The notes under the pieces were generated by a model. That model did no database searches, had not been told where the DNA came from, and was given only the letters and a program-made list of their open reading frames with translations. 64,000 nucleotides of DNA from Henriciella aquimarina. GTDB taxonomy: Bacteria; Pseudomonadota; Alphaproteobacteria; Caulobacterales; Hyphomonadaceae. The stretch is taken from positions 1 through 64,000 of the forward strand of contig NZ_NCST01000001.1 in assembly GCF_002088975.1 (NCBI RefSeq), read 5' to 3'. The position numbers and the translations under genes are program-made. Positions 24,118 to 32,750 of this stretch are shown here, piece after piece (within the stretch, counting starts at the first letter, position 1; each line of letters opens with the position of its first letter).

Positions 24118-25140
24118 TTACTGGCTGACATTGCTGATGCAACTGCCGACCTCAGCCAGCGCATGCTCGCCGATGCAGAAAGGCACCTCAAAGTGCTGAT
24201 AGGCAGCGGCCACGCAGGCCTGCAGCTTGAGCTGGGCCATGTTGATACAGCTGGCCGTCTGCTTTTCGCTCATGGCGCTCTGCATCGGAGCGGCCGAGGC
24301 GCCTTCGCTGCCGAGGATGCGATAGGCGGCAAGTGTCGCGATCTGGTCGGCGATCGGCTCCTTGCCCTTGGCGACATTGCTCTTGGAGATGCCGAGGGCG
24401 CCACTCACATCCGGAACGCGCACGGCCTTGGCGGCACCGGAGATATTCTCCCAGACCGACGGGCCGCCGGACTTGCCGGCATTGACGAGAACCGAGTCGA
24501 TGCCCGGGGCGGAGAAGGTCGTCATCATCGCATCACTGGCTGCGCGGCCGTTGAGGGATTCGGCGCGAAGACGGGTTGCGATAGCGCCGGCATCGCCGAC
24601 CTTGCCCTTCGCCCAGCCTGAGCCCTGAAGCGAATAGGCCTGTTCCTTCACGAAGGCGGCGGTTTCCCTGAGGCGTTTGGCATCTGAGTCGATGGCGCTG
24701 AGGGATGACTTCACGGCGGTGGTGCCGCCATTCAGCGAGCGGGCATAGCGAACATCGTTCTGCAGGCCACGCACGAGGACATCCTTGCCGTAGAAGCCTT
24801 CAATGTCGCGCACGGCGGCGCGGAATTCAGGGTTCTGGGAGGCGACCAGGGCGGAATAGGCCATCCAGCCACGGGTGAGCTGGTCGGAATTCTGTCCGCC
24901 CAGATTGTCCAGCGCCGACTGAATATCCCCCGAATTCTTGAAGGAATTGTGCCGGACGTCCGTGACGTCGCTGTGATATGTGGCGTAGACGGCGGCAGCC
25001 GACGACAGCGGATCGGGCGCCATGACCGAATCATTCGCTGAGGCAGGCTGTACCTTGGCTTCTGTTTCGGTTTGCGCGTTTGCGGCCAGGCCCAGTGCAA
25101 ACACGCCTAGTGTCGCCGCACTCATTCTTCTGAATTTCAT
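24118..25140 (-). CDS. Exported protein of unknown function with C-terminal cysteine cluster
   Basis: A 340-residue secreted protein I do not recognise. A Sec signal, MSAATLGVFALGLAANAQ, follows MKFRR, with GAGGGAG upstream of the ATG at 25140. The body is helical (SALDNLGGQNSDQLTRGWMAY, VRGLQNDVRYARSLNGGT). The last 60 residues hold four cysteines (ASCINMAQLKLQAC, PFCIGEHALAEVGSC), suggesting two disulfides in the periplasm. Asp/Ser/Ala-rich linkers occupy residues 20-45. It has its own terminator and is divergent from the sensor kinase, with 118 bp between the starts. Confidence 0.75.
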   Translation of the reverse strand: MKFRRMSAATLGVFALGLAANAQTETEAKVQPASANDSVMAPDPLSSAAAVYATYHSDVTDVRHNSFKNSGDIQSALDNLGGQNSDQLTRGWMAYSALVASQNPEFRAAVRDIEGFYGKDVLVRGLQNDVRYARSLNGGTTAVKSSLSAIDSDAKRLRETAAFVKEQAYSLQGSGWAKGKVGDAGAIATRLRAESLNGRAASDAMMTTFSAPGIDSVLVNAGKSGGPSVWENISGAAKAVRVPDVSGALGISKSNVAKGKEPIADQIATLAAYRILGSEGASAAPMQSAMSEKQTASCINMAQLKLQACVAAAYQHFEVPFCIGEHALAEVGSCISNVSQ

Positions 25141-25258
25141 CGTCAGGCTCCCTCGATCTACCGACATAAGAGTGACCTATCTTTCCGGGTTTGCAAAGCG
25201 TATCCTAAGCCCTGAAAGCGGTTGTGACTGAAACTTTAATCTTTCAGCCAAAATTAAA

Positions 25259-26971
25259 ATGACTAACAAATATCACCGGTCTGTTAACAAAGCCCCGGAA
25301 TTCACCTTGTCCGGCACACTCCTTCTCTGGCTGATCCTGATTATGGTCGCCAGCGTCTTCGTGATGCTGGGCGGCGTGACCGTGTCTGTGGCCCTGCTGG
25401 GCGCAGGGCTTTGCGCGCTGCCGCTAGTCACCACGCTCATTGTGGCGGGCTATGGTCGTGAGTGGCCGCGCGGGCGGCGGGCGGCGCTCGCCTGCCTGCC
25501 ATGGATCCTGATGAGCACGCTGTTCATCGCACTCTCCGGCGGGCTTGCCTCTCCGGCTCTGGCCTTTGCCATCTTCCCGCCGGTTTTCGCCATGGCCTTT
25601 GGCTGGAAGCGGCTGGCGGTGGAAGCGGCAGTCTTCTCGCTCATTGCCGTGATCGGCGCGGTCTGCCTGCCGCTTGTGCTGCCAGAGATGCAGGGCTTTG
25701 ACCTGCTGGCGCCGGTCAGCGGCATGTATGCCTTCGCCGCGCTTTGTGCCTTGCCCTTCATTGTCTACGGGCTGGTGTCCTCCCGGCTCAGCGAGCCCGC
25801 CTCTGGCATGGCCGAGCCTGCCCGCGAGCCGACGAGGCGCGCTTCCGGCCAGCAGGGCTGGCCGGTGACGCCGCTGCAGGACCCGGCGGCCGGGCTGGAC
25901 CCGATCGAGCCGGCGCCCTCGGACGAGGCGGAAACCGGGAACACGATCATCGATGTGACCCGGGAAGGCCGGATTCGCTCGTCCAGCGGGCCGGTCCCGG
26001 CGGGGCTTTCCTTCCGCCCGGGCCGGGTTTTTCTCGATGCCTTTCCGGAAGACATCCGCGGCGAGGTCGCCGCCCAGCTCGACAGCGGCGCGCCCTTCCG
26101 CCTGCCCCTCGGCGAGGGCCGCACGGTCGAGCTGACCGTCGACCGGCACGATCTTGGCATGCGCATCTTCCTCTCGGAGGTAGATGTGTCAGTGGAAAAC
26201 GAGACGATTCGCCCGGAAGAGACCGACAAGCGCGTCGAGGCGCTTGAGACCGAGCTGGCCGAACGCACGGCCTTCTTCGCCGGTCTCGGCCATGAGCTGA
26301 AGACGCCACTCAATGCCATTCTCGGCTTTACCGAAATCATGCGTGCTGAGCTGCGCGGGCCGATGCCCGAGGGCTACAAGGACTATTCCAATCTCATCCA
26401 TGAAAGCGGGCAGGACCTGCTTTTGATGATCGAGGACATTCTCGACTATGCCAAGGCCGAGGCCGGCCATTCGCGTCTCGAGCTTGAGCCGGTCGATCTC
26501 GTCGCCAGCGGGGAATCGGTCCTCGCCCAGCTCTCCGGCCAGGCCCAGCGCTTGGGCGTGACGGTGGCGCTGAAAGCCGAAGGCGAGGTCTGGGCGCGCG
26601 CCGATGCCCGGGCGATCCGCCAGATCTGGCAGAACCTTTTGTCCAATGCGATCAAGTATTCCGAACCGGGCGGCACGGTCACGCTGCTCGCGCGCGAGGG
26701 CCGCAACGCGGTGGCGCTTTCAGTGAAAGACGAGGGCGCGGGCATGGATGCGGAAGACCTCGAACGCGTGGCGCGTCCCTTCCAGCAGGGCCGCAACGCC
26801 AAGGGCCGCGCGGGCACGGGGCTCGGCCTCGCCGTGGTGCGCAGCTTCGCCGAAGCGATGAAAGGCAAGGTTGTCATCGACACCGCGCCGGGCGAGGGCA
26901 CACGGGTGCGGGTCATCCTGCCAAAGGCCAACAAGCAGGATCTCGGTGATGTCGAGGATGCCGCCCAGTAG
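25259..26971 (+). CDS. Membrane sensor histidine kinase, DivJ/PleC-like
   Basis: Membrane kinase of 570 residues. About six hydrophobic helices span residues 15-175 and end with LPFIVYGLVSSRLSE. A linker with Pro/Asp-rich sequence follows, then a HisKA domain: GLGHELKTPLNAILGFTEIM with phospho-acceptor His345, and LIHESGQDLLLMIEDILDYAKAEAG. The ATP-binding domain has NLLSNAIKYSEPGG, DEGAGMD and AGTGLGLAVVRS. The HisKA part is closest in style to DivJ and PleC, which feed the DivK/CtrA system, but the identity is not proven. No response regulator is adjacent. There is little Shine-Dalgarno sequence before the ATG. Confidence 0.88.
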   Translation: MTNKYHRSVNKAPEFTLSGTLLLWLILIMVASVFVMLGGVTVSVALLGAGLCALPLVTTLIVAGYGREWPRGRRAALACLPWILMSTLFIALSGGLASPALAFAIFPPVFAMAFGWKRLAVEAAVFSLIAVIGAVCLPLVLPEMQGFDLLAPVSGMYAFAALCALPFIVYGLVSSRLSEPASGMAEPAREPTRRASGQQGWPVTPLQDPAAGLDPIEPAPSDEAETGNTIIDVTREGRIRSSSGPVPAGLSFRPGRVFLDAFPEDIRGEVAAQLDSGAPFRLPLGEGRTVELTVDRHDLGMRIFLSEVDVSVENETIRPEETDKRVEALETELAERTAFFAGLGHELKTPLNAILGFTEIMRAELRGPMPEGYKDYSNLIHESGQDLLLMIEDILDYAKAEAGHSRLELEPVDLVASGESVLAQLSGQAQRLGVTVALKAEGEVWARADARAIRQIWQNLLSNAIKYSEPGGTVTLLAREGRNAVALSVKDEGAGMDAEDLERVARPFQQGRNAKGRAGTGLGLAVVRSFAEAMKGKVVIDTAPGEGTRVRVILPKANKQDLGDVEDAAQ

Positions 26972-26982
26972 GGCGCAGGCCT

Positions 26983-27216
26983 TCAGCGTGACTGGCGCTC
27001 GATGCGCGACTCGCGGACCAGCAGGGCGAAGCCGGAGACGATCAGGCAGCCCAGAACCACAACGGCCACCCCGAGCGGAAAAACGCCCGACACGATGGTT
27101 TCATTCGCCTTGGCCGCAAGGTAATCCGATCCGGCTGTCGACAGGCTGGACGCCTTGGGGCCGGTATTCGCAGCCTGGGCGTTTGCGGTATGGATCAGCG
27201 TGGAGATCAGGGGCAT
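26983..27216 (-). CDS. Small single-span membrane protein
   Basis: A 77-residue protein with one helix, VFPLGVAVVVLGCLIVSGFALLV, at residues 44-66, preceded by a Ser/Ala/Thr-rich region (ANTGPKASSLSTAGSDYLAAK) and followed by basic RESRIERQSR. This suggests an Nout-Cin topology. It is tail-to-tail with the kinase gene, 11 bp away. AAGGCGCC precedes the ATG at 27216. Function unknown. Confidence 0.6.
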   Translation of the reverse strand: MPLISTLIHTANAQAANTGPKASSLSTAGSDYLAAKANETIVSGVFPLGVAVVVLGCLIVSGFALLVRESRIERQSR

Positions 27217-27310
27217 TCCGGCAGGCGCCTTTTCATGGTTAGCAGGGTCTTAATCTGAGACATGATGTGCAAGCGCCATGCCGGTTGGCGCCAGACAGGA
27301 GAAGGTCCCC

Positions 27311-27670
27311 ATGCAGGAAGACAGGTTGCCGAGCTGGCTCTGGGTGGACGCGCTGATCCGGCGCGTCGAGGTCGCCGGCTCGTCCTGTTTCGTGGTGCAG
27401 AAGGGCGACCGCTCGCGCGGGGACATCCTGCTCAAGGTTTCCGACCTGCAGGGCGGGGCGCGCGCTTACGTGCCCCGCACCAATATGGAAGGCGAGCGCA
27501 TCTTCGCCGATGTGCGCCTTCAGGGGATTGGCGAGAGCGAGGCCGAGGTGGACGACTATGTCCGCCGCGCGCGTGAGCGCGACCCGGATCTCTGGGTGCT
27601 GGAAGTCGAAGACCGCGACGGCCGGCATTTCCTGACCGAGGAGGTCGAGACACCCGGCGAGCCGGAGTGA
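27311..27670 (+). CDS. DUF1491 family protein
   Basis: A 119-residue cytoplasmic protein of the alphaproteobacterial DUF1491 family. The signature pieces are LPSWLWVDALIRRVEVAGSS, QKGDRSRGDILLKV and RARERDPDLWVLEVEDRDGR. The family has no assigned function. The ATG at 27311 is preceded by GGAGAAGG; codons upstream in frame lack support. It is transcribed with tdk (start 27750) or from its own promoter; the 79-bp gap holds no terminator. Confidence 0.88.
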   Translation: MQEDRLPSWLWVDALIRRVEVAGSSCFVVQKGDRSRGDILLKVSDLQGGARAYVPRTNMEGERIFADVRLQGIGESEAEVDDYVRRARERDPDLWVLEVEDRDGRHFLTEEVETPGEPE

Positions 27671-27749
27671 AATGCAGGTCCGGGCTTGGCAGCCGCGCCG
27701 CATCCCCGCATGAGCGGGAGAGGAGACAAGCGGCAACAGGGCAGGGGTG

Positions 27750-28334
27750 ATGGCAAAGCTCTATTTCATCTATTCGGCGATGAATGCCGGCAAATCCACG
27801 ATCCTGCTTCAGTCGGCCTATAATTACCGCGAACGCGGCATGCAGGTGATGCTGTGGACCTCGGGCCATTACCGCGATGGGGAAGCCGATACCGCCGACA
27901 TCTGCTCGCGTATAGGCCTGAAGGCGGAGGCTCATCTGTACCGTGAGCGCGATGACCTGTTCGAGACCATCGCTGCCTGCAAGAACGATCAGCCCATCGA
28001 CGCGGTTTTCGTGGACGAGGCGCAATTCCTGGTGCGCGATCAGGTCTGGCAGCTCGCCCGCGTAGCCGATGCGCTGGGCGTGCCGGTGATGTGCTACGGC
28101 CTGCGCACCGATTTTCAGGGCAAGCTGTTTCCCGGCTCGGCCGAACTGCTCGCCATTGCCGACCAGTTGCGCGAGGTGCGCACCATTTGCCATTGCGGAC
28201 GCAAGGCGACGATGACCGCGCGGCTCGATGCGGAAGGCAAGGCGATCACCGAGGGCGCGCAGGTCGATGTCAAGAAATCGCACTATGTCTCGCTCTGCCG
28301 TCGCCACTGGGAAGAGGTGACGGATATTCACTGA
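27750..28334 (+). CDS. tdk: Thymidine kinase (type II)
   Basis: Phosphorylates thymidine with ATP in the pyrimidine salvage pathway. The 194-residue protein has the P-loop SAMNAGKST at residues 11-19, the DEAQF motif in DAVFVDEAQFL and the lasso/zinc region ICHCGRKATMTARLD with a later SLCRRHW, which supplies the zinc ligands. The ATG at 27750 directly follows a GTG that is also in frame; GGCAGGG precedes both, so either may start. Single gene, type II as in most bacteria. Confidence 0.95.
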   Translation: MAKLYFIYSAMNAGKSTILLQSAYNYRERGMQVMLWTSGHYRDGEADTADICSRIGLKAEAHLYRERDDLFETIAACKNDQPIDAVFVDEAQFLVRDQVWQLARVADALGVPVMCYGLRTDFQGKLFPGSAELLAIADQLREVRTICHCGRKATMTARLDAEGKAITEGAQVDVKKSHYVSLCRRHWEEVTDIH

Positions 28335-28476
28335 AGCCCCCCCGGCAAAAGATTCTCCACGCCGGACAAGCCACGATGCCCTTTGGGCATAATATCCCGC
28401 AATCGCCCGCGACTGACCGTATTCCTGCCCAAATTCGGGGCCAGCTTTCCCATGCTGGGAAAGAGGAGACAGCCCC

Positions 28477-29016
28477 ATGGGTGCCCGCCGCAACACAATA
28501 CTCGGACTGGCCGCGATCGTGGCCTTTGTGGCGTCCGGCCTGCTCGCCAATGCGCAGGAAAGCCAGCCCGTCGCCGGCTCGCCCGAGATCGACTATCAGG
28601 GCTTCTCCGAGATGACGGACAAGGTCATGGCCTACCGCGAAGGCCGGCTGGTCAGCCTGGCGGCCTTCAACGAGATGAAGAGCGAGCCCGACACCATCCT
28701 GCTCGATACACGCAGCCGGCTCGCCTATGACATGGGCCATATCGACGGCGCGGTGCATCTCGACTTTTCGGATTTCACCGACGAGAAGCTTGCCGACGTG
28801 ATCCCGTCAAAGGGCACGCGCATCCTCATCTACTGCAACAACAATTTCGCCGACGATATCGAGCCGGTGATGCTCAAGCGCGCCCCGCTCGCGCTCAATA
28901 TCCCGACCTTCATCAACCTGTATGGCTATGGCTACGAGAACATCTACGAGCTTGGCGAAATGGTCTCGGCCGAAGACGAGGCCGTGAACTGGGTGAGTAC
29001 GCTGCAGACGCCCTGA
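28477..29016 (+). CDS. Exported rhodanese-domain protein
   Basis: A 179-residue periplasmic protein: signal peptide NTILGLAAIVAFVASGLLANAQ, then a rhodanese domain with ILLDTRSRLAYDMGHIDGAVHLDF and the active-site Cys120 in ILIYCNNNFADD. The active loop C-N-N-N-F-A differs from the C-R-x-G-x-R of typical sulfurtransferases, so another role (phosphatase-like or protein-binding) is possible. GAAAGAGGAGAC precedes the ATG. A terminator follows at 29042. Confidence 0.85.
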   Translation: MGARRNTILGLAAIVAFVASGLLANAQESQPVAGSPEIDYQGFSEMTDKVMAYREGRLVSLAAFNEMKSEPDTILLDTRSRLAYDMGHIDGAVHLDFSDFTDEKLADVIPSKGTRILIYCNNNFADDIEPVMLKRAPLALNIPTFINLYGYGYENIYELGEMVSAEDEAVNWVSTLQTP

Positions 29017-29041
29017 CCCCCGTGCAGCGGTCGCCCCGTAG

Positions 29042-29071
29042 ACGGGCGCAGCGGGCCCTCGCTGCGCCCGT
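29042..29071 (+). terminator. Hairpin after the rhodanese gene
   Basis: ACGGGCGCAGCG/CGCTGCGCCCGT stem of 12 bp with a six-base loop, 26 bases after the stop at 29016, followed by TGTCCTGTCT. The U-run is broken. Confidence 0.65.
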
Positions 29072-29119
29072 TGTCCTGTCTGCAGCCCGACGCTGGATGA
29101 GCGCAGGCGCCACTTGTGT

Positions 29120-29140
29120 TGCAAATGATACGCATGTGCG
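29120..29140 (+). promoter_or_regulatory. Fur-like box upstream of ferredoxin-NADP reductase
   Basis: TGCAAATGAT-A-CGCATGTGCG is an imperfect inverted repeat that keeps the full left half-site TGCAAAT of the box at 7024. It ends 120 bases before the fpr start. Compared position by position with the reverse complement of the first box, 16 of 21 bases agree. Iron or redox control of fpr would make sense, but this site is weaker than the first. Confidence 0.45.
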
Positions 29141-29260
29141 GTACGGCGTTTCCCGTATCCGAACGACTATTAGTTCTGCTAATGCGATCATTTGCTGCCT
29201 TGCACAAAAGCTGCATCGCGGTCATGTGACCCCGCGAACCGACTATTTCAGGATCAGAGC

Positions 29261-30076
29261 ATGACATCTGCCAGTAGTGAAACAGCCGCCCCGCGCGTCA
29301 ATCCGAATGCGCCGACAGAAGAAACCGTGCTGGAGGTCCAGCACTATACCGACCGGCTCTTCTCCTTCCGGATCAGCCGTCCGCAGAGCTTCCGCTTCCG
29401 TTCGGGCGAATTCGTCATGATCGGCCTGCCGCGCGAGAACGGCAAGCCGCTGCTGCGGGCCTATTCGGTCGCGTCGCCAGCCTGGGACGACTCGCTGGAA
29501 TTCTACTCGATCAAGGTGCCGGACGGCCCGCTGACCTCACGGCTCCAGAACATCCAGCCGGGCGACAAGGTCCTGCTCGGCAAGAAGCCGACCGGCACAC
29601 TGGTGCTCGATGCGCTGACGCCCGGCAAGCGGCTCTACATGTTTTCCACCGGCACGGGCTTTGCGCCGTTTGCGAGCCTGGTGCGCGACCCGGAGACCTA
29701 TGAAAAGTTCGAGGACGTGATCGTCACCCATACCTGCCGGCAGAATGGCGAGCTGCAATATTCGACCAAGCTGGTCGAGGATCTCGTCAACGATCCGCTG
29801 GTCGGCGAGATGGTGCACGGCAAGCTGAAGCTCTTCACCACCTGCACGCAGGAAGACTTCGAGCGCATGGGCCGGCCGACCGATCTCATCCGCTCCGGTG
29901 AGCTGTTCAAGACGCTCGATCTGCCGCCGCTCGATTCGTCGACCGACCGAGCCATGATCTGCGGCTCGATGCCGATGACGCTCGAGATGAAGGATCTGAT
30001 GATCGAAGCCGGCCTCACCGAGGGCTCCAACGCCGCGCCGGCCGAATTCGTCATTGAAAAGGCCTTTGTGGGCTAG
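29261..30076 (+). CDS. fpr: Ferredoxin-NADP+ reductase
   Basis: FAD enzyme that moves electrons between NADPH and ferredoxin or flavodoxin. The 271-residue protein has the FAD-binding motif LLRAYSVASPAW, the pyrophosphate loop FSTGTGFAPFASLVR and the subclass tail PAEFVIEKAFVG. The start at 29261 (GGATCAGAGC before it) gives the usual N-terminus; the frame extends 23 codons upstream. A Fur-like box lies in the 245-bp region before it, so supply of reduced ferredoxin for Fe-S repair or haem use may respond to iron. Confidence 0.93.
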   Translation: MTSASSETAAPRVNPNAPTEETVLEVQHYTDRLFSFRISRPQSFRFRSGEFVMIGLPRENGKPLLRAYSVASPAWDDSLEFYSIKVPDGPLTSRLQNIQPGDKVLLGKKPTGTLVLDALTPGKRLYMFSTGTGFAPFASLVRDPETYEKFEDVIVTHTCRQNGELQYSTKLVEDLVNDPLVGEMVHGKLKLFTTCTQEDFERMGRPTDLIRSGELFKTLDLPPLDSSTDRAMICGSMPMTLEMKDLMIEAGLTEGSNAAPAEFVIEKAFVG

Positions 30077-30243
30077 CATCCTCGGCGGACCATGTCTGGT
30101 CTTCAGGATTTCAAGCTGTCGGATCGCGCGCCATCCCGTCTCGGGCTGAGTGGCGTGCGCGCAGCCGGCGCGATGCGTGTTCATTGCCACAACTTCCGGA
30201 AAGTCCGGGCGCTTTGAGGGCCGGGCCGGGCACATCCCTGCGC

Positions 30244-30465
30244 ATGGTCGCGCTCGTCATCGGCGCAGTTTTCGTCCTGACCGGGGTGGCTGCGCTTGTC
30301 GGCGATCCGGCAGGCGCCGAGTCGAGCCGGTGGACCGCGATCTATGTCCGGACCTTGCAGCTCCTGCGCCAGACCTTCGGAGATCCGGGGGCCGGCATCG
30401 CGATGATCGTGATCGGTTTGTTGCTGGGCGGCTTTCTCTACCGCGCCGCCGGGCGGAAGGGCTGA
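30244..30465 (+). CDS. Small two-helix membrane protein
   Basis: A 73-residue protein with helices MVALVIGAVFVLTGVAALVG and GAGIAMIVIGLLLGGFLYRAAG, joined by a hydrophilic stretch containing SSRWTAIYVRTLQLL. Its stop codon abuts the aroC stop tail-to-tail (TGATCA at 30463-30468). The start is uncertain: in-frame codons exist back to 30184 but without helix or ribosome site. Function unknown. Confidence 0.55.
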   Translation: MVALVIGAVFVLTGVAALVGDPAGAESSRWTAIYVRTLQLLRQTFGDPGAGIAMIVIGLLLGGFLYRAAGRKG

Positions 30466-31554
30466 TCAGCCGACCTGGCCGCGATGACGCAGCTTGGCAT
30501 CGGCCAGCACGCAGGCGAGCATCGCTTCGGCGACCGGCACGGCGCGGATGCCGACGCACGGGTCGTGGCGGCCCTTGGTGCGCACATCGACCTCTTCGCC
30601 GCCGCGCGTGATCGATTTCGTCATGGACAGGATGGAGGAGGTCGGCTTGATCGCGAGACGCACAACGACATCCTGGCCGGTGGAGATGCCCCCGGCGACC
30701 CCGCCATTATTGTTCGACAGGAAGCGCACGCCCTCATCGGCCATGCGCATCTCGTCGGCATTCTCTTCGCCCGACAGGCTCGCCGCGCCGAAACCGGCGC
30801 CGATCTCGACGCCCTTGGCGGCATTGATACTCATCATCGCCCCGGCGAGTTCGGCATCGAGCTTGCCATAGACGGGCGCGCCCCAGCCAGCGGGCACGCC
30901 GGAGGCGCGAACCTCGACAATGGCGCCAGCGCTGGAACCGGCCTTGCGCGTCTCGTCCAGGAAGTTTTCCCATTTGGCGGCCGCTGCCGCATCCGGGCAC
31001 CAGAACGGGTTCCTGGTCGTCTCGTCCCAGTCCCAGGCGGCGCGGTCGATGGCATGCGGGCCGATCTGGACAACGGCGCCGCGGATCTCGACCGCGTCCC
31101 CGAGTACGCGGCGCGCGACGGCGCCAGCGGCCACACGGGCCGCGGTTTCGCGGGCCGAGCTTCTTCCCCCGCCACGATAGTCACGAATGCCATATTTCGC
31201 GTCATAGGCGAAATCGGCATGACCGGGCCGATAGCGGTCGCGGATCTCGGAATAGTCCTTGGAGCGCTGGTCAACATTCTCGATCATCATCGAGATCGGT
31301 GTGCCGGTCGTGACCTGACCATCGGTGCGGTCATCCTCGAAGACGCCGGACAGGATCTTCACCTGGTCCGGCTCCTTGCGCTGGGTGACGAAGCGGCTGG
31401 TGCCGGGCTTCCTGCGGTCGAGGAAGCCCTGCACAAAAGCCTCGTCGAGAGAGAGGCCGGGCGGACAGCCATCGACCACGCAGCCGAGGGCCGCCCCGTG
31501 GCTTTCGCCCCAGGTCGTCACGCGGAAAAGGTGGCCGAAGGTGTTGTGAGACAT
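30466..31554 (-). CDS. aroC: Chorismate synthase
   Basis: Last step of the shikimate pathway, converting 5-enolpyruvylshikimate 3-phosphate to chorismate with reduced FMN. The 362-residue length is normal. Signatures [18 protein letters not shown] (residues 16-33), [16 protein letters not shown] and [19 protein letters not shown] are all intact, as is the C-terminal [18 protein letters not shown]. It is transcribed on the minus strand just downstream of mdh, 30 bp apart, and may share its transcript. It ends tail-to-tail with a small membrane gene. Confidence 0.97.
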   Translation of the reverse strand: MSHNTFGHLFRVTTWGESHGAALGCVVDGCPPGLSLDEAFVQGFLDRRKPGTSRFVTQRKEPDQVKILSGVFEDDRTDGQVTTGTPISMMIENVDQRSKDYSEIRDRYRPGHADFAYDAKYGIRDYRGGGRSSARETAARVAAGAVARRVLGDAVEIRGAVVQIGPHAIDRAAWDWDETTRNPFWCPDAAAAAKWENFLDETRKAGSSAGAIVEVRASGVPAGWGAPVYGKLDAELAGAMMSINAAKGVEIGAGFGAASLSGEENADEMRMADEGVRFLSNNNGGVAGGISTGQDVVVRLAIKPTSSILSMTKSITRGGEEVDVRTKGRHDPCVGIRAVPVAEAMLACVLADAKLRHRGQVG

Positions 31555-31584
31555 GAACTGTCCGCCTTTATGCCTGTCGGCTCT

Positions 31585-32568
31585 TTAAGAGCCGAGCAGG
31601 TCCTTTACGGCTTCGCGCTCTTCGCGCAGTTCCTTCTCGGTGGCATCCATGCGCCCGCGCGAGAACTCATTGATCTCGAGGCCTTGGACGATCTCGTACT
31701 TGCCGTCCTTGCAGGTGCACGGATAGCCGTAGATGACGCCCGGTTCGATGCCGTAGGAGCCGTCGGCCGGGATGCCCATGGAGACCCAGTCGCCGTCTTC
31801 GGTGCCGAGCGCCCAGCTCTTCATGTGGTCGATGGCGGCCGAGGCGGCCGAGGCGGCAGACGAAGCGCCGCGCGCCTTGATGATGGCCGCGCCGCGTTGC
31901 TGGACGTCCGGAATGAAGGTCGATTCGTACCAGTCCTGATCGATCTTGGACATGGCCGGCTCGCCCTTGACGGTGGCGTGATGCAGGTCCGGATACTGGG
32001 TCGAGGAGTGGTTGCCCCAGATCGTCATCTTCTTGATGTCGGTATTGTGCGTGCCGGTCTTCTCGGCGAGCTGGCTCATCGCGCGGTTATGGTCGAGACG
32101 GACCATGGCGGTGAAGCATTTCGGGTCGAGGTCCGGAGCGGCCTGCTGCGCGATCAGCGCATTGGTGTTGGCCGGGTTGCCGACAACGAGAACTTTCACG
32201 TCGCGCTTGGCGTGGTCGTTGATGGCCTTGCCTTGCGGGCCGAAGATCGAGCCGTTCGCGGCCAGCAGGTCCTTGCGCTCCATGCCCTGCTTGCGCGGCA
32301 TGGCACCGACCAGAAGCCCGAAGTCTGCATCCTTGAAGGCGACATTCGGATCATCGGTGGCGACGATGTTGTTCAGGAGCGGGAAGGCACAGTCGTTCAG
32401 TTCCATGACAACGCCGTTCAGCGCTTCCAGGGCCGGGGTGATTTCGAGCAGGTGCAGATCGACCGGCTGGTCCGGGCCCAGCATGTCGCCGGCGGCGATG
32501 CGGAAGAGCAGGGCGTAGCCGATCTGGCCGGCGGCTCCGGTGACGGCGACTTTTACAGGCTGTTTCAT
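31585..32568 (-). CDS. mdh: Malate dehydrogenase (cytosolic-type, NAD)
   Basis: Oxidises malate to oxaloacetate with NAD. The 327-residue protein starts [22 protein letters not shown] and has [27 protein letters not shown] and [11 protein letters not shown] followed by IWGNHSS with the catalytic His. This is the group close to plant NADP and cytosolic malate dehydrogenases, not the lactate-dehydrogenase-like form usual in Alphaproteobacteria. AGAAGGA precedes the ATG at 32568. It is followed by aroC; no other citric-acid-cycle gene is near. Confidence 0.95.
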   Translation of the reverse strand: MKQPVKVAVTGAAGQIGYALLFRIAAGDMLGPDQPVDLHLLEITPALEALNGVVMELNDCAFPLLNNIVATDDPNVAFKDADFGLLVGAMPRKQGMERKDLLAANGSIFGPQGKAINDHAKRDVKVLVVGNPANTNALIAQQAAPDLDPKCFTAMVRLDHNRAMSQLAEKTGTHNTDIKKMTIWGNHSSTQYPDLHHATVKGEPAMSKIDQDWYESTFIPDVQQRGAAIIKARGASSAASAASAAIDHMKSWALGTEDGDWVSMGIPADGSYGIEPGVIYGYPCTCKDGKYEIVQGLEINEFSRGRMDATEKELREEREAVKDLLGS

Positions 32569-32750
32569 GGGAGTATCCTTCTGGCAAAGGTGGAATTTGC
32601 GCGCATCAATGGCGAATTTGTGCCGTGAGGGCAAGCAGGGCTGCGTCTATGCCGCATGTTTGCAGCGGCTACAGCCGAGATTCGCGATTGGCGCCCCTCT
32701 CCAAAGCCCCTAGGGTCACGCGATAAGACAAAGCGGAGGCGCCCGTCAGC

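Noticed and set aside
30484-32628. Plus-strand open frame of 714 codons across aroC and mdh
   Set aside because: It spans two opposite, well-identified genes and their gap; no protein similarity.
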